Positions 7,300 to 15,562 of a stretch of DNA of 64,000 bases are shown piece after piece. Position 1 is the stretch's first letter; every line of letters begins with the position of its first letter. Made by a program: the position numbers and the translations under genes. Under the pieces are notes generated by a model. The model was given only the letters and a program-made list of their open reading frames with translations, did no database searches and was not told where the DNA came from. The stretch is from Nitrospirota bacterium (lineage in GTDB: Bacteria > JACPQY01). The stretch is taken from contig JACPAV010000021.1 of assembly GCA_016180645.1 (NCBI GenBank), positions 45,793-109,792 on the forward strand, written 5' to 3'.

Positions 7300-8093
7300 G
7301 CGCGACGGTGCTCTTCGAGAGAAGGGATCATGCCGCAGTGTTGACTCTGAACCGGCCGGAAGCCATGAATGCCATGAATGTCGAGATGCGGGTTGAGCTG
7401 AACCGCCGTTGGGCCGAGTTTCGCGACGATCCTGAACTGTGGGTGGCTGTTGTTACGGGGGCGGGGGAGAAGGCTTTTTGCGCCGGCGCCGATCTGAAGG
7501 AGTTGGGCGGGTTCTACAAGTCTACGACACCGGCAGAACGCCGTGCGCGGTGGGAGGTGGAACCCGGCATCGGCGGCATCACGCATAATCTGGACATCTG
7601 GAAACCGATCATCGCGGCGGTCAACGGTCACTGCCTGGCCGGGGGGATCGAGCTGGCCCTCGCCTGCGATATCCGCATCGCGTCTGAAAACGCCACCTTC
7701 GGCCTGACTGAAGTGCAGTGGGGGATCATTCCCGGCGCCGGCGGCACGCAACGACTGCCGCGGCTCATTCCGTTCGGCCGGGCACTCGAAATGCTCATCA
7801 CCGCGGAAAAGATCGACGCGGCCGAAGCCGGGCGGATCGGCCTCGTGAATCGCATCGTCCCGCAGGATGAACTCATGCCGACCGCCCTGGCGATGGCGGA
7901 GCGCATCTGCCGGAACGGGCCGCTCGCGGTGCGCTTGGTGAAGGAAGCCGCTTGCAGGGGCATGGACAGGCCGCTTGCCGAGGGCTTGCGGCTGGAGCAG
8001 CTCCTGGCCGAGTACGCAAGGCAGAGTGAGGATGCCCAGGAGGGGCCGAAGGCGTTTGCGGAGAAGAGGCAGCCTGCGTTCAAGGGAAGGTAA
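7296..8093 (+). CDS. Enoyl-CoA hydratase/isomerase (crotonase), both catalytic Glu present
   Basis: 265 residues. Crotonase motifs: FCAGADLKE (oxyanion loop), CLAGGIELALACDIRI, then FGLTEVQWGIIPGAGGTQRL. The two glutamates of classical hydratases are present (TEV and ALEML), so a real hydratase activity (addition of water to a 2-enoyl-CoA) is likely. The ATG at 7296 overlaps the DUF35 stop (ATGA). It shares the operon with two more crotonases that lack one or both glutamates. Confidence 0.88.
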   Translation: MSATVLFERRDHAAVLTLNRPEAMNAMNVEMRVELNRRWAEFRDDPELWVAVVTGAGEKAFCAGADLKELGGFYKSTTPAERRARWEVEPGIGGITHNLDIWKPIIAAVNGHCLAGGIELALACDIRIASENATFGLTEVQWGIIPGAGGTQRLPRLIPFGRALEMLITAEKIDAAEAGRIGLVNRIVPQDELMPTALAMAERICRNGPLAVRLVKEAACRGMDRPLAEGLRLEQLLAEYARQSEDAQEGPKAFAEKRQPAFKGR

Positions 8094-8094
8094 A

Positions 8095-9000
8095 GTGGAC
8101 GAACGATTTAGAACTCAGGACCTTCCCGACAAAGTGGTGGTTGTCTGCGCGCTCACGGGGGCACAGCAGGGCAAGGAGGCCAATCCAAACCTGCCCGAGC
8201 AGCCGGATGAAATTATTGCCCAGGCCCTGGATGCCTGGCGCGCAGGCGCATCGGTTGTCCACATCCACGCGCGGGGCACGAATGGAAAAGCGACGTCAGA
8301 CCCGGGTATCTTCCGTCGCATCGTCGATGGAATCCGCGGGAAATCCGACCTCGTGATTAATTGCACAACCGGCGGAGCCGTGGCGGGGCTGCCGCTGGAG
8401 GATCGCATCAAGGTGGTGCCGGAACTGAAGCCGGAGATCGCTTCCTTTTCCGTGGGGGGCGGTTCGCTCCTCGGGCGTTATGATTCGAAGGCCGGACGGT
8501 GGACTCGGGATCAGCTGGTCACGCTGTTCCGCTCTTATTCGGAAATGGAGAGGGCCGCACTTCTGTTCCGGGAACACGGGACAAAGCCTGAACTCGAAGT
8601 GTACGACAGCGGTTTCCTCAACAACATCTGGACGCTTCGGGAGGCGGGATGGCTTGAAGAGCCGCTTCTCGTCAACTTCGTGATGGGCATCAGCGGCGAG
8701 TGCACGCCGTGGACGCCGCGCAACCTGATGTTTCTAGCGGACAACCTCCCGCCCGGGTCCCACTGGCTGGTTTCCGCCATCGGAGCGCGGGTGCATTTCA
8801 GGAGCGTTGCGTTCTGCGCGGCCCTCGGAGGACACGTCCGGGTGGGGATGGAAGACAACGTTTACATCGGGAGGGGTGAACCGGCGACGTCCAACGCGCA
8901 GATCGTGGAGAAGGCCGTCCGAATCTGCCGTGAGATCGGCCGCGAGCCGGCAACGCCGGCAGAGGCACGATCCCTCCTCGGCCTGAAAGGCGGCTTCTGA
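8095..9000 (+). CDS. Beta-keto acid cleavage enzyme (BKACE, DUF849)
   Basis: 301 residues. BKACE features: VVVCALTGA start of the barrel, HIHARGTNG with the zinc-binding His-x-His, NCTTGG, and GMEDNVYIGRG near the C-terminus, which holds the Glu zinc ligand. The family condenses a beta-keto acid with acetyl-CoA to give acetoacetate and a new acyl-CoA (as in lysine fermentation or carnitine breakdown). Specificity cannot be predicted. GTG 8095 is preceded by AAGGGAAGG, a strong ribosome site; the stop overlaps the next ATG (TGATG). Confidence 0.87.
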   Translation: MDERFRTQDLPDKVVVVCALTGAQQGKEANPNLPEQPDEIIAQALDAWRAGASVVHIHARGTNGKATSDPGIFRRIVDGIRGKSDLVINCTTGGAVAGLPLEDRIKVVPELKPEIASFSVGGGSLLGRYDSKAGRWTRDQLVTLFRSYSEMERAALLFREHGTKPELEVYDSGFLNNIWTLREAGWLEEPLLVNFVMGISGECTPWTPRNLMFLADNLPPGSHWLVSAIGARVHFRSVAFCAALGGHVRVGMEDNVYIGRGEPATSNAQIVEKAVRICREIGREPATPAEARSLLGLKGGF

Positions 9001-10184
9001 TGGCCGGCACCTCGCCCTACTTCAACGAACAGCACGGGCAATTCCGCGCCGTCGTGCGCCGCTTTGTGGAGGAGGAAATGCGTCCCCACTGGCAAGAGTA
9101 CGAAAAGCTGGAGACCCAGCCGGATGGACCGTACAGGCAAACGTTTCGGGACGTGTTTGCGCGCGCCGCCAAGCTGGGGCTCTTGGGAATTCGCGTCCCT
9201 CCGCCATACGGGGGCACGGGACTCGATTTCCGGTACACCACGGTTCTTTGCGAAGAGTTGGTGCGCTCACTTGCGTTCGGCATGTGCGTCTCCATGCTGG
9301 CCCATGCGGAATTCGCCCTTTCGGCCATCGCGGGGGAAGGAACCCAGGCGCAGAAAGAGCGCTATCTGCCGGACGCCGTTCAAGGGAAAACAATATGGGG
9401 TCTGGGCATTACGGAGCCCGACTTTGGATCCGACGTGGCCGGCATCCGGACGACGGCACGGAGAAAGGGAGACCGCTACATCATCAGCGGCTCCAAGACC
9501 TTTATCACAAACGGTTCTATCGCGGACTACATCACGCTTGCGGTTCGAACGAGCGGCGCCGGAAAAGGCGGGCTGAGTCTCGTGATCGTCCCCACGAACA
9601 CGAAAGGATTCTCGGTCGGTAAGCGGTTGGAAAAAATCGGCGCGAAATCGTCCGACACCGCCCTCCTTTTCTTCGAGGACTGTGAAGTCCCGGTCGACAA
9701 CCTCATCGGCGAAGAAGGGAAAGGTTTCTACTACATCATGGACCATTTCCAGGGGGAGCGCCTCGTCCTGGCATCCTTTGCCAACGGTCTGATGCAGGTT
9801 CTGTGGGAGGAAGCCCTCCGATATGGCGGAGAGAGAAAGGTGTTCGGGCGGCCGGTCCTGGACTTCCAAGTCTGGAAGCACCGGCTGGCCGATGTGCTGA
9901 CAAAGATCGAAGCGTCCCGTCAACTCACCTATTGGGCTTGCGACCAACTGGTTCGGACGGGCCGCGCCCAGAAGGAAATCTCTATGGCCAAGCTGTTCGC
10001 CACGGAGACCGTTAGGGATGTTGCCATGGAGGCGCTGCAAATCCACGGGGGCAACGCCGTCATGGCGGAGTACCCGGTGGGTCGCCTCATGACCGAATGC
10101 ATGGGGATGACAATTGGCGCGGGCACGAGCGAGATCATGCGAGAGATTATCTGGCGCGAGGTGACGCGCGAGGGACGGTTTTGA
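9000..10184 (+). CDS. Acyl-CoA dehydrogenase, isovaleryl-CoA dehydrogenase-like
   Basis: 394 residues with the complete acyl-CoA dehydrogenase fold: GITEPDFGSDVAG, ISGSKTFITNG, GGERKVFGRPVLDFQ, LQIHGGNAVMAEYPVGRL. The usual catalytic EGT is GAGTSEIM, but a Glu sits in FQGERLVLASFANGLMQ (residue 253), the position used as base by isovaleryl-CoA dehydrogenase. It therefore probably oxidises a branched or long acyl-CoA at C2-C3, passing electrons to ETF. It starts in a TGATG junction with BKACE and its stop overlaps the TTG start of the HAD gene. Confidence 0.88.
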   Translation: MAGTSPYFNEQHGQFRAVVRRFVEEEMRPHWQEYEKLETQPDGPYRQTFRDVFARAAKLGLLGIRVPPPYGGTGLDFRYTTVLCEELVRSLAFGMCVSMLAHAEFALSAIAGEGTQAQKERYLPDAVQGKTIWGLGITEPDFGSDVAGIRTTARRKGDRYIISGSKTFITNGSIADYITLAVRTSGAGKGGLSLVIVPTNTKGFSVGKRLEKIGAKSSDTALLFFEDCEVPVDNLIGEEGKGFYYIMDHFQGERLVLASFANGLMQVLWEEALRYGGERKVFGRPVLDFQVWKHRLADVLTKIEASRQLTYWACDQLVRTGRAQKEISMAKLFATETVRDVAMEALQIHGGNAVMAEYPVGRLMTECMGMTIGAGTSEIMREIIWREVTREGRF

Positions 10185-10849
10185 CCTCGGGCGCGTTTTT
10201 CGACGTGGATGGCACCATCGTGCGGGGAAACCTCGCGTTGGCCGGTGCACTGGATTGGGTGAGACGAGGACGGATACGGCCCCTTGATTTCGCGCGCGGC
10301 GCCGCATGGTTCTGGGGCAACTATTTGGCCGGTCGCATGAACTATGGGGATCTTACGCGGGTCGGCTTCTATATCCTGGCAGGCCAGTCGGCCCAGTCGA
10401 TACAAGATGATGCAACGGACATTCTCGACCGGAGAATGCGGAAAAGGATCTACCCGCGAGCGCTTGAATGCATGCAGGAACATCGCAACGCGGGCCGACG
10501 GCTGGTGATTGCCTCGTCCGCACCGGCTCCCATGGTACGCGCTCTTGCCGCGTGCGTAGGGATTGATGACACCCTGGTCACGGAGCTGGAAACCCTCGAC
10601 GGGATTCTGACGGGGCAGGTGGTCGGCGACCTGTGCTACGGGGAGGGTAAGCGAAAGCGGGTCCAGGCTTTCGCCGAGCGTCATGGCCTGTCACTCTCCG
10701 ACAGTTTCGCCTATGCGGACGGCTACACCGACATTCCATTCTTATCGTCCGTAGGCCACCCGGTGGCCGTAAATCCCGACCGGAGGCTCAAGCGTGAGGC
10801 GGTCAAACGAGCGTGGCCTATCGTTCGATATGAGAAGGAGGGAGTATGA
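10181..10849 (+). CDS. HAD-superfamily phosphatase, subfamily IB
   Basis: 222 residues. HAD motifs: FFDVDGTIVRGN (motif I with both Asp), VIASSAPAPMV (motif II Ser), and ADGYTDIPFL (motif IV, close to the SerB-like DSxxDxP). The cap region is helical as in HAD-IB phosphoserine phosphatase-like enzymes. It dephosphorylates a small metabolite or phospholipid precursor; the role within this CoA cluster is unclear. The TTG at 10181 (TTGA overlap with the preceding stop) is chosen because it directly precedes the TSGAFFDVDGT core. Confidence 0.75.
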   Translation: MTSGAFFDVDGTIVRGNLALAGALDWVRRGRIRPLDFARGAAWFWGNYLAGRMNYGDLTRVGFYILAGQSAQSIQDDATDILDRRMRKRIYPRALECMQEHRNAGRRLVIASSAPAPMVRALAACVGIDDTLVTELETLDGILTGQVVGDLCYGEGKRKRVQAFAERHGLSLSDSFAYADGYTDIPFLSSVGHPVAVNPDRRLKREAVKRAWPIVRYEKEGV

Positions 10850-11634
10850 GCAAGACAACGGACGCGGTCCTACTGACGACCGATGGGGCGGTGGCCACGC
10901 TGACGCTAAACCGGCCGGATCGGATGAACTCGATCGATGTGGCCACGCTGGATCTCTTGTGCGAACGCTTGAGAGAGGCCGGGCGGTGCGGTGTCCGTGT
11001 GCTCGTCGTGACGGGGGCGGGAAATCTTTTCTCGGCGGGCGCCGATGGGTCTGAAATGGTGCCCCGCTCCTCCCGAGAGTGGGAGGCCCTCGTCGATCAC
11101 TACCTCGACCCGATCCGGCTCATTTCGGAACTTCCGATTCCCGTCGTGGCGAGAATCAACGGTGATTGCGTCGGCGGGGCCATGGGAATCGCCCTTTCGT
11201 GCGATTTCCGGATCGCGGTCGGCACGGCCCGTTTCGCCGCGCCGTTCGTGAAAATCGGCCTGGCGGGTTGCGACATGAGCTGCGGCTATTTTCTTCCTCG
11301 GATCATCGGATTGGGGCGGGCGACGGACCTGATGATGACGGGGCGCTATGTGGACGCGCCGGAGGCCGAGCGTATCGGCTTGATCCACCGAGCCGTCGAA
11401 CCGAGGGAACTCGATGCCGTGACGGATGAACTCGTCAAGAAACTGGCGTCCGGCCCTCCCATCGCATTGAACTTTACCAAGAAGGCGATCCGGCGTTCCC
11501 TCGACCGCAATATGGCCGCCGAGTTCGACTACGAAATCCTCGCGCAAGTCCAATGCCTCCAGACGGACGACCACCGTGAAGGGGTGCGGGCATTTTTCAA
11601 AGAGAAGCGCGCTCCGAAGTACGTCGGGACATAG
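10846..11634 (+). CDS. Crotonase-family protein lacking both hydratase glutamates
   Basis: 262 residues. SAGADGSEM, CVGGAMGIALSCDFRIA and KIGLAGCDMSCGYFLPR identify the crotonase fold. At the two catalytic Glu positions this protein has a hydrophobic residue (APFVKIG) and Asp (ATDLMM), so it is probably an isomerase, hydrolase or lyase rather than a standard hydratase. The ATG overlaps the HAD stop and follows GGAGG by a short spacer. Second of three crotonase paralogues in the cluster. Confidence 0.82.
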   Translation: MSKTTDAVLLTTDGAVATLTLNRPDRMNSIDVATLDLLCERLREAGRCGVRVLVVTGAGNLFSAGADGSEMVPRSSREWEALVDHYLDPIRLISELPIPVVARINGDCVGGAMGIALSCDFRIAVGTARFAAPFVKIGLAGCDMSCGYFLPRIIGLGRATDLMMTGRYVDAPEAERIGLIHRAVEPRELDAVTDELVKKLASGPPIALNFTKKAIRRSLDRNMAAEFDYEILAQVQCLQTDDHREGVRAFFKEKRAPKYVGT

Positions 11635-11644
11635 GAGCGGGTGC

Positions 11645-12784
11645 GTGGATCTTGACCTGACCGAGGAACAAAGGATTTTCCGCGACCGCTTCCGGGAGTT
11701 CGCCCGTGGCGAGATCGAGGCCATCGCGAAGGAGTGCGATGAGAAGGGCGAGTTTCCGAAGGGACTCTTCCGAAAAATGGGGGCACTCGGCTATCTCGGC
11801 ATTCCGTTCCCCCCTGACGTTGGGGGTGCGGGACTGGACCTCGTTACGTTCGCCCTTTCCGCCGAGGAACTGGGTCGCGCATCGGCCGGAATCGCCGTGG
11901 GGATCTACGTCCACGTGGCCCTGGCGCTGAGCGCGGTCCACACCTTCGGCACGAAGGAGCAGAAAGAGAAATACCTCACGCCCGGTATTTGCGGCGAAAA
12001 AGTCGGGGCCTGGGGGTTTGCGGAGCCTGCCGGCGGGTCCGACCCCTCGTCTTTCAGCACGGTGGCTGAACGGGGTCCGAACGGTTGGCGATTGAACGGA
12101 TCAAAAGTGTTTATCTCGAATGGAACCTTCGCCGATTTCGTGGTCGTCACCGCGAAAACAGCCCCGGAAAAGGCGCTTCAGGGAATGAGCCTTCTGATTC
12201 TCGAAAAGGGAACGCCGGGATTTACCGCCCGGCGCATTCCGGTCATGGGCGTACGGGCGACCGAATCGGCTGAGTTGAACTTTCAGGACTGCGTCTTGGG
12301 GGCCGATGCCCTCCTGGGAAAAGAGAACGAAGGCTTCCTGCAAGCGATGAAAACGCTGACGCTGGGCCGGATCATGGCCGCCGCGTTTGCCTGCGGCCTG
12401 GCAAGGGCCGCGCTGGAAGCAAGCCTGAAATTTGCCGGTGAACGGAAGGCGTTCGGACAAACGATCGGAGCGTTTCAAGGCAATCAGTGGACGCTGGCCG
12501 ATATGGCGACGCGTCTCGATGCCTCATGGCTGCTCACGCTTCGGGCCGCGCGGCTGGCCGACGCGGGGCGACCTCACATCAGGGAAGCGTCGATGGCCAA
12601 GCTCTACGCCTCGGAAACGGCCACGTGGATCTGCGAGCGGGCCGTCCAGATCCACGGGGCCTACGGAATGGCGATGGACTTTCCCGTCCAGCGCTACTAC
12701 CGGGACTGCAAGCTTCTTGAGATCGGCGAGGGGACCAGTGAGATCCAGCGCAACACGATCGCGCGGCAGTTGGGATTCAAGTAG
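11645..12784 (+). CDS. Acyl-CoA dehydrogenase, short-chain type
   Basis: 379 residues. LDLTEEQRIFRDRFREFA start, GFAEPAGGSDPSS, GSKVFISNGTFAD, GERKAFGQTIGAFQ and the C-terminal LLEIGEGTSEIQRNTIAR with the canonical EGT catalytic glutamate. It performs alpha,beta-dehydrogenation of an acyl-CoA with FAD and ETF. GTG 11645 is chosen: AGGAG lies 7 nt upstream and the next residues match the family start. It complements the isovaleryl-type enzyme upstream, so the pathway has two distinct dehydrogenation steps. Confidence 0.87.
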   Translation: MDLDLTEEQRIFRDRFREFARGEIEAIAKECDEKGEFPKGLFRKMGALGYLGIPFPPDVGGAGLDLVTFALSAEELGRASAGIAVGIYVHVALALSAVHTFGTKEQKEKYLTPGICGEKVGAWGFAEPAGGSDPSSFSTVAERGPNGWRLNGSKVFISNGTFADFVVVTAKTAPEKALQGMSLLILEKGTPGFTARRIPVMGVRATESAELNFQDCVLGADALLGKENEGFLQAMKTLTLGRIMAAAFACGLARAALEASLKFAGERKAFGQTIGAFQGNQWTLADMATRLDASWLLTLRAARLADAGRPHIREASMAKLYASETATWICERAVQIHGAYGMAMDFPVQRYYRDCKLLEIGEGTSEIQRNTIARQLGFK

Positions 12785-12798
12785 GGAGGAGAGGCACC

Positions 12799-13575
12799 AT
12801 GGCTTATGAAAAGATCACGCTCTCCATCGAACCGCCCAAGGCGACGATCGCGATGAACGACCCCGCCGTCATGAACGCGCACAGCACGCCGATGCTGATG
12901 GAGATTCAGGACGCGGTGCGGAAGATCGAGGCGGACGAGCGCGTCATCGTGGGCGTCATCGAGGGCGCGGGCGGCCATTTCTGCGCCGGGATCAACCTCA
13001 ATGAAACGCACGACATGACCGCTCTCGAGGGGCGAAAGCTCGCGCGCCTTTTGCACGAGACGTTTTCGCTCGTCCGCACGACGGACAAGCTCTACATCGC
13101 CAAGATCCGAGGGAACTGTCTGGGAGCGGGACTTGAACTGGCCGTATCGTGCGATCTGTTGATCGGCACGGAGACGTCGAAATACGGCTTCCCGCACATG
13201 AAGATCGGGATTCCGTCCATCGTCGAGGCGGGCATCGTGCCGCAGATGATCGGAATCACCCGCGCGCGGGAACTCTACTATCTGGCGAAATCGTGGGACG
13301 GAAAGCGGGCGCACGAGGAGGGCCTCATCAACCGCGTCGTACCGGATCGGGATCTGGACGCCGCCGCGGACGAGTGGGTGGAAACCCTGAGCGGCTACAG
13401 TCCGGTGGCGATGGCCGTTCAGAAGGACATCTGTCACAAGTGGATGACGGCCGACCTCGAGACGGCCATCGATTTTTCCATCAACTCCGTCTGCATCAGT
13501 TTCACATCCGAGGACCAGAAAGAGGGAATGAGGGCGTTTCTTGAAAAAAGGAAGCCGGTTTTCAAAGGACGATGA
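12799..13575 (+). CDS. Enoyl-CoA hydratase/isomerase family protein
   Basis: 258 residues. HFCAGINLNE (oxyanion loop with Gly-Ile instead of Gly-Ala-Asp), CLGAGLELAVSCDLLI, and FPHMKIGIPSIVEAGIVPQMIG. The first catalytic Glu position is His, while Glu is kept in RARELYYL and another is in SIVEAG, a pattern shared by a crotonase subgroup with non-hydratase activities. GGAGGAG precedes the ATG. It lies 14 nt after the dehydrogenase, in the same transcription unit. Confidence 0.83.
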   Translation: MAYEKITLSIEPPKATIAMNDPAVMNAHSTPMLMEIQDAVRKIEADERVIVGVIEGAGGHFCAGINLNETHDMTALEGRKLARLLHETFSLVRTTDKLYIAKIRGNCLGAGLELAVSCDLLIGTETSKYGFPHMKIGIPSIVEAGIVPQMIGITRARELYYLAKSWDGKRAHEEGLINRVVPDRDLDAAADEWVETLSGYSPVAMAVQKDICHKWMTADLETAIDFSINSVCISFTSEDQKEGMRAFLEKRKPVFKGR

Positions 13576-13585
13576 GGAGGAGATC

Positions 13586-14434
13586 ATGAGTCAAACCGTC
13601 GGCGCGATCGACGCATGGGGATCGTGGATCGGTCCCGAAGGCGCAAAAAAGTGGCCGCAAGAATACGTCCACATTTTCAAGAAGTACCGCTCCCCGGAAG
13701 TCATTCTCAAAGGCATGACGACGGAGCAGATGATCGAGGACATGGACCGCGCGGGCGTGGATCGCTGTGTCCTGTCCGCTTTCTACCACAAGGACCTTGC
13801 GGTCGTGTCCAACGAAGAAGTCGCGGCCGCCGTGAAGAAACATCCCAAGCGGTTTGTGGGGTCAGGTACGGTCAATGTCTTGCGCAGGCCAATGGATGTT
13901 GCCCGCGAGGTCGAACGGCTTGTCCGGGAACTCGGCATGAAGGCGATCCGCCTTGAGCCGTACATGTACGGCGACGGCACGACGGGCCTCGCGCCGAACG
14001 ACAAGCACTACTGGCCCGTTTACGTGAAGTGCGTGGAACTCGACGTTCCGGTCTGCATTCAGGTCGGCCATACGGGTCCGCTTCTCCCTTCCGAGGCGGG
14101 CCGGCCGATCTACCTGGATGAAGTGGCGCTGGCCTTTCCCGAACTCGTGATCCTGGGCTGCCACCTCGGCCAGCCGTGGCACGAGGAGATGATGATCCTG
14201 GCGTGGAAACACCCGAACGTGTATGTGGAGACTTCAGCCCGTACCCCGAAACATTGGCCCAAGGAGTTCATCCAGTTCGCGGGCGGTTGGGGACAGGACA
14301 AGGTCATCTGGGCGACGGACTACCCACTGCTTCCCTTCGACCGCACCCTGCGCGAGGTGGATGAACTCGGCCTGACACCCGACGTGAAGCGGAAAATCGT
14401 ACGCGAGAACGCCCTCCGGGCCTTCAGGCTGTGA
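13586..14434 (+). CDS. Amidohydrolase_2 family metal-dependent hydrolase/decarboxylase
   Basis: 282 residues, TIM-barrel amidohydrolase of the ACMSD type: GMTTEQMIEDMDRAGVDR, CIQVGHTGP, ILGCHLGQPWHEE and IWATDYPLLPF carry the His, His and Asp metal-site residues. The N-terminal HxH metal pair is missing: the segment reads IDAWGSW. Members decarboxylate or hydrolyse ring-derived acids, so it may act on an early or side intermediate of the pathway. GAGGAGGAG precedes ATG 13586. Last gene of the cluster; it converges with the GGDEF gene 16 nt away. Confidence 0.8.
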   Translation: MSQTVGAIDAWGSWIGPEGAKKWPQEYVHIFKKYRSPEVILKGMTTEQMIEDMDRAGVDRCVLSAFYHKDLAVVSNEEVAAAVKKHPKRFVGSGTVNVLRRPMDVAREVERLVRELGMKAIRLEPYMYGDGTTGLAPNDKHYWPVYVKCVELDVPVCIQVGHTGPLLPSEAGRPIYLDEVALAFPELVILGCHLGQPWHEEMMILAWKHPNVYVETSARTPKHWPKEFIQFAGGWGQDKVIWATDYPLLPFDRTLREVDELGLTPDVKRKIVRENALRAFRL

Positions 14435-14450
14435 GATTCGGGGGAGGGTC

Positions 14451-15503
14451 CTATTTTGACGCGCTCAAGAACGCGCCCAGGAACCCGCCGAGAAAGCCTG
14501 CGATCGTCTTTACCACCGTCACATCCTCTTCGCTGAAGTCCTGGATGGCCTTCGTTTGCACAACGACCACGCCGAGGGACGTGTTTTCATACAAGATGGG
14601 TACTCCGAGGTAGGAGCCGTACCGCTCCTCGCCGGTCTCGGGGAAATACTTGAATCGAGGGTGTTTGGCGGCATCACGCGCGCAAACGGTTGTCATCGTC
14701 TCGATCACCAGTCCTGTCAGCCCCTCGCTCGTGGTCATTATGACTCTCCCGACGGAATCCGGATTGAGACCGGCCGTCGCACGCAACGTGAGCGCCCGAT
14801 CCTCCAACAGGTAAAGCGAACACACATCGATGGCGAGCCATTGCTGAATCGCCGCCGCGGTGTCCTGTAATTTTCGATCTCGATCCGAAGCTCTCGAGAA
14901 GAGGGCCGCCAGGTTTTCGAACAGCTTGAGTGGCTGACGGCGGCTTTCGGCTGAGTGCGGAGGCCCCTCCTGGAGGACCACTCGATTTCGGCCCAATCGC
15001 TTGGCCCGGTAGAGGGCGTAGTCCGCCCACGCCAGGAGATCGGTTTCAGCTTGGAGGGCCGGGTTCATCGCCGTCGCCCCGATGCTTGCCGTCAATTTCC
15101 CTTGGGGGAAGAGTTCTTCAAACAGTTCCTGCCCGGGATACTGGGCCGAACTCACGGACTTCAAGAGCTGGCGCGCGAACTCCGCACCGACGGACAAGTC
15201 GTGGGCGGGAAGGAGAATGACGAACTCATCGCCCCCCTGCCGACCCAGCGTGTCGATCGGCTTGAGGTTTCCTCCAAGAACTTCCGCGAACCGCCTCAAA
15301 AGGCGGTCGCCCCAATTCCGGCCGAGCGTGTCGTTGTAGATCTTGAAATAGTCGATGTCGACCAAAAGGACGGTCAAGGGGCTGTTGTCCCGCCGCGCTC
15401 GCCGCACCTCTTCCCGGAGCTTGGCCTCAACGTGACGCCGGTCGAAAACGCCCGTCGCCGAATCCGCGTAGTCAAAGGGTGAGGCGCCCGGATCGTCGGT
15501 CAT
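14451..15503 (-). CDS. Diguanylate cyclase: GGDEF domain followed by GAF domain
   Basis: 350 residues. The N-terminal GGDEF domain (about 15-180) has DIDYFKIYND and an intact RQGGDEFVILL active site, so it should make c-di-GMP from two GTP. The inhibitory I-site position reads KPID rather than RxxD, suggesting weak product feedback. A GAF sensor domain follows (about 200-345: GLTGLVIETMTT, YGSYLGVPILYE), the reverse of the usual sensor-first order. Start ATG 15503, with TTGCAA and CAGAAT upstream. PilZ and FapA proteins elsewhere in the window could be part of the same signalling network. Confidence 0.85.
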   Translation of the reverse strand: MTDDPGASPFDYADSATGVFDRRHVEAKLREEVRRARRDNSPLTVLLVDIDYFKIYNDTLGRNWGDRLLRRFAEVLGGNLKPIDTLGRQGGDEFVILLPAHDLSVGAEFARQLLKSVSSAQYPGQELFEELFPQGKLTASIGATAMNPALQAETDLLAWADYALYRAKRLGRNRVVLQEGPPHSAESRRQPLKLFENLAALFSRASDRDRKLQDTAAAIQQWLAIDVCSLYLLEDRALTLRATAGLNPDSVGRVIMTTSEGLTGLVIETMTTVCARDAAKHPRFKYFPETGEERYGSYLGVPILYENTSLGVVVVQTKAIQDFSEEDVTVVKTIAGFLGGFLGAFLSASK

Positions 15504-15562
15504 GACGAGGCGATATTCTGGGTGCGGTCGACCGGGATTGCAAGGCCGGCGATGCGGCCGTT

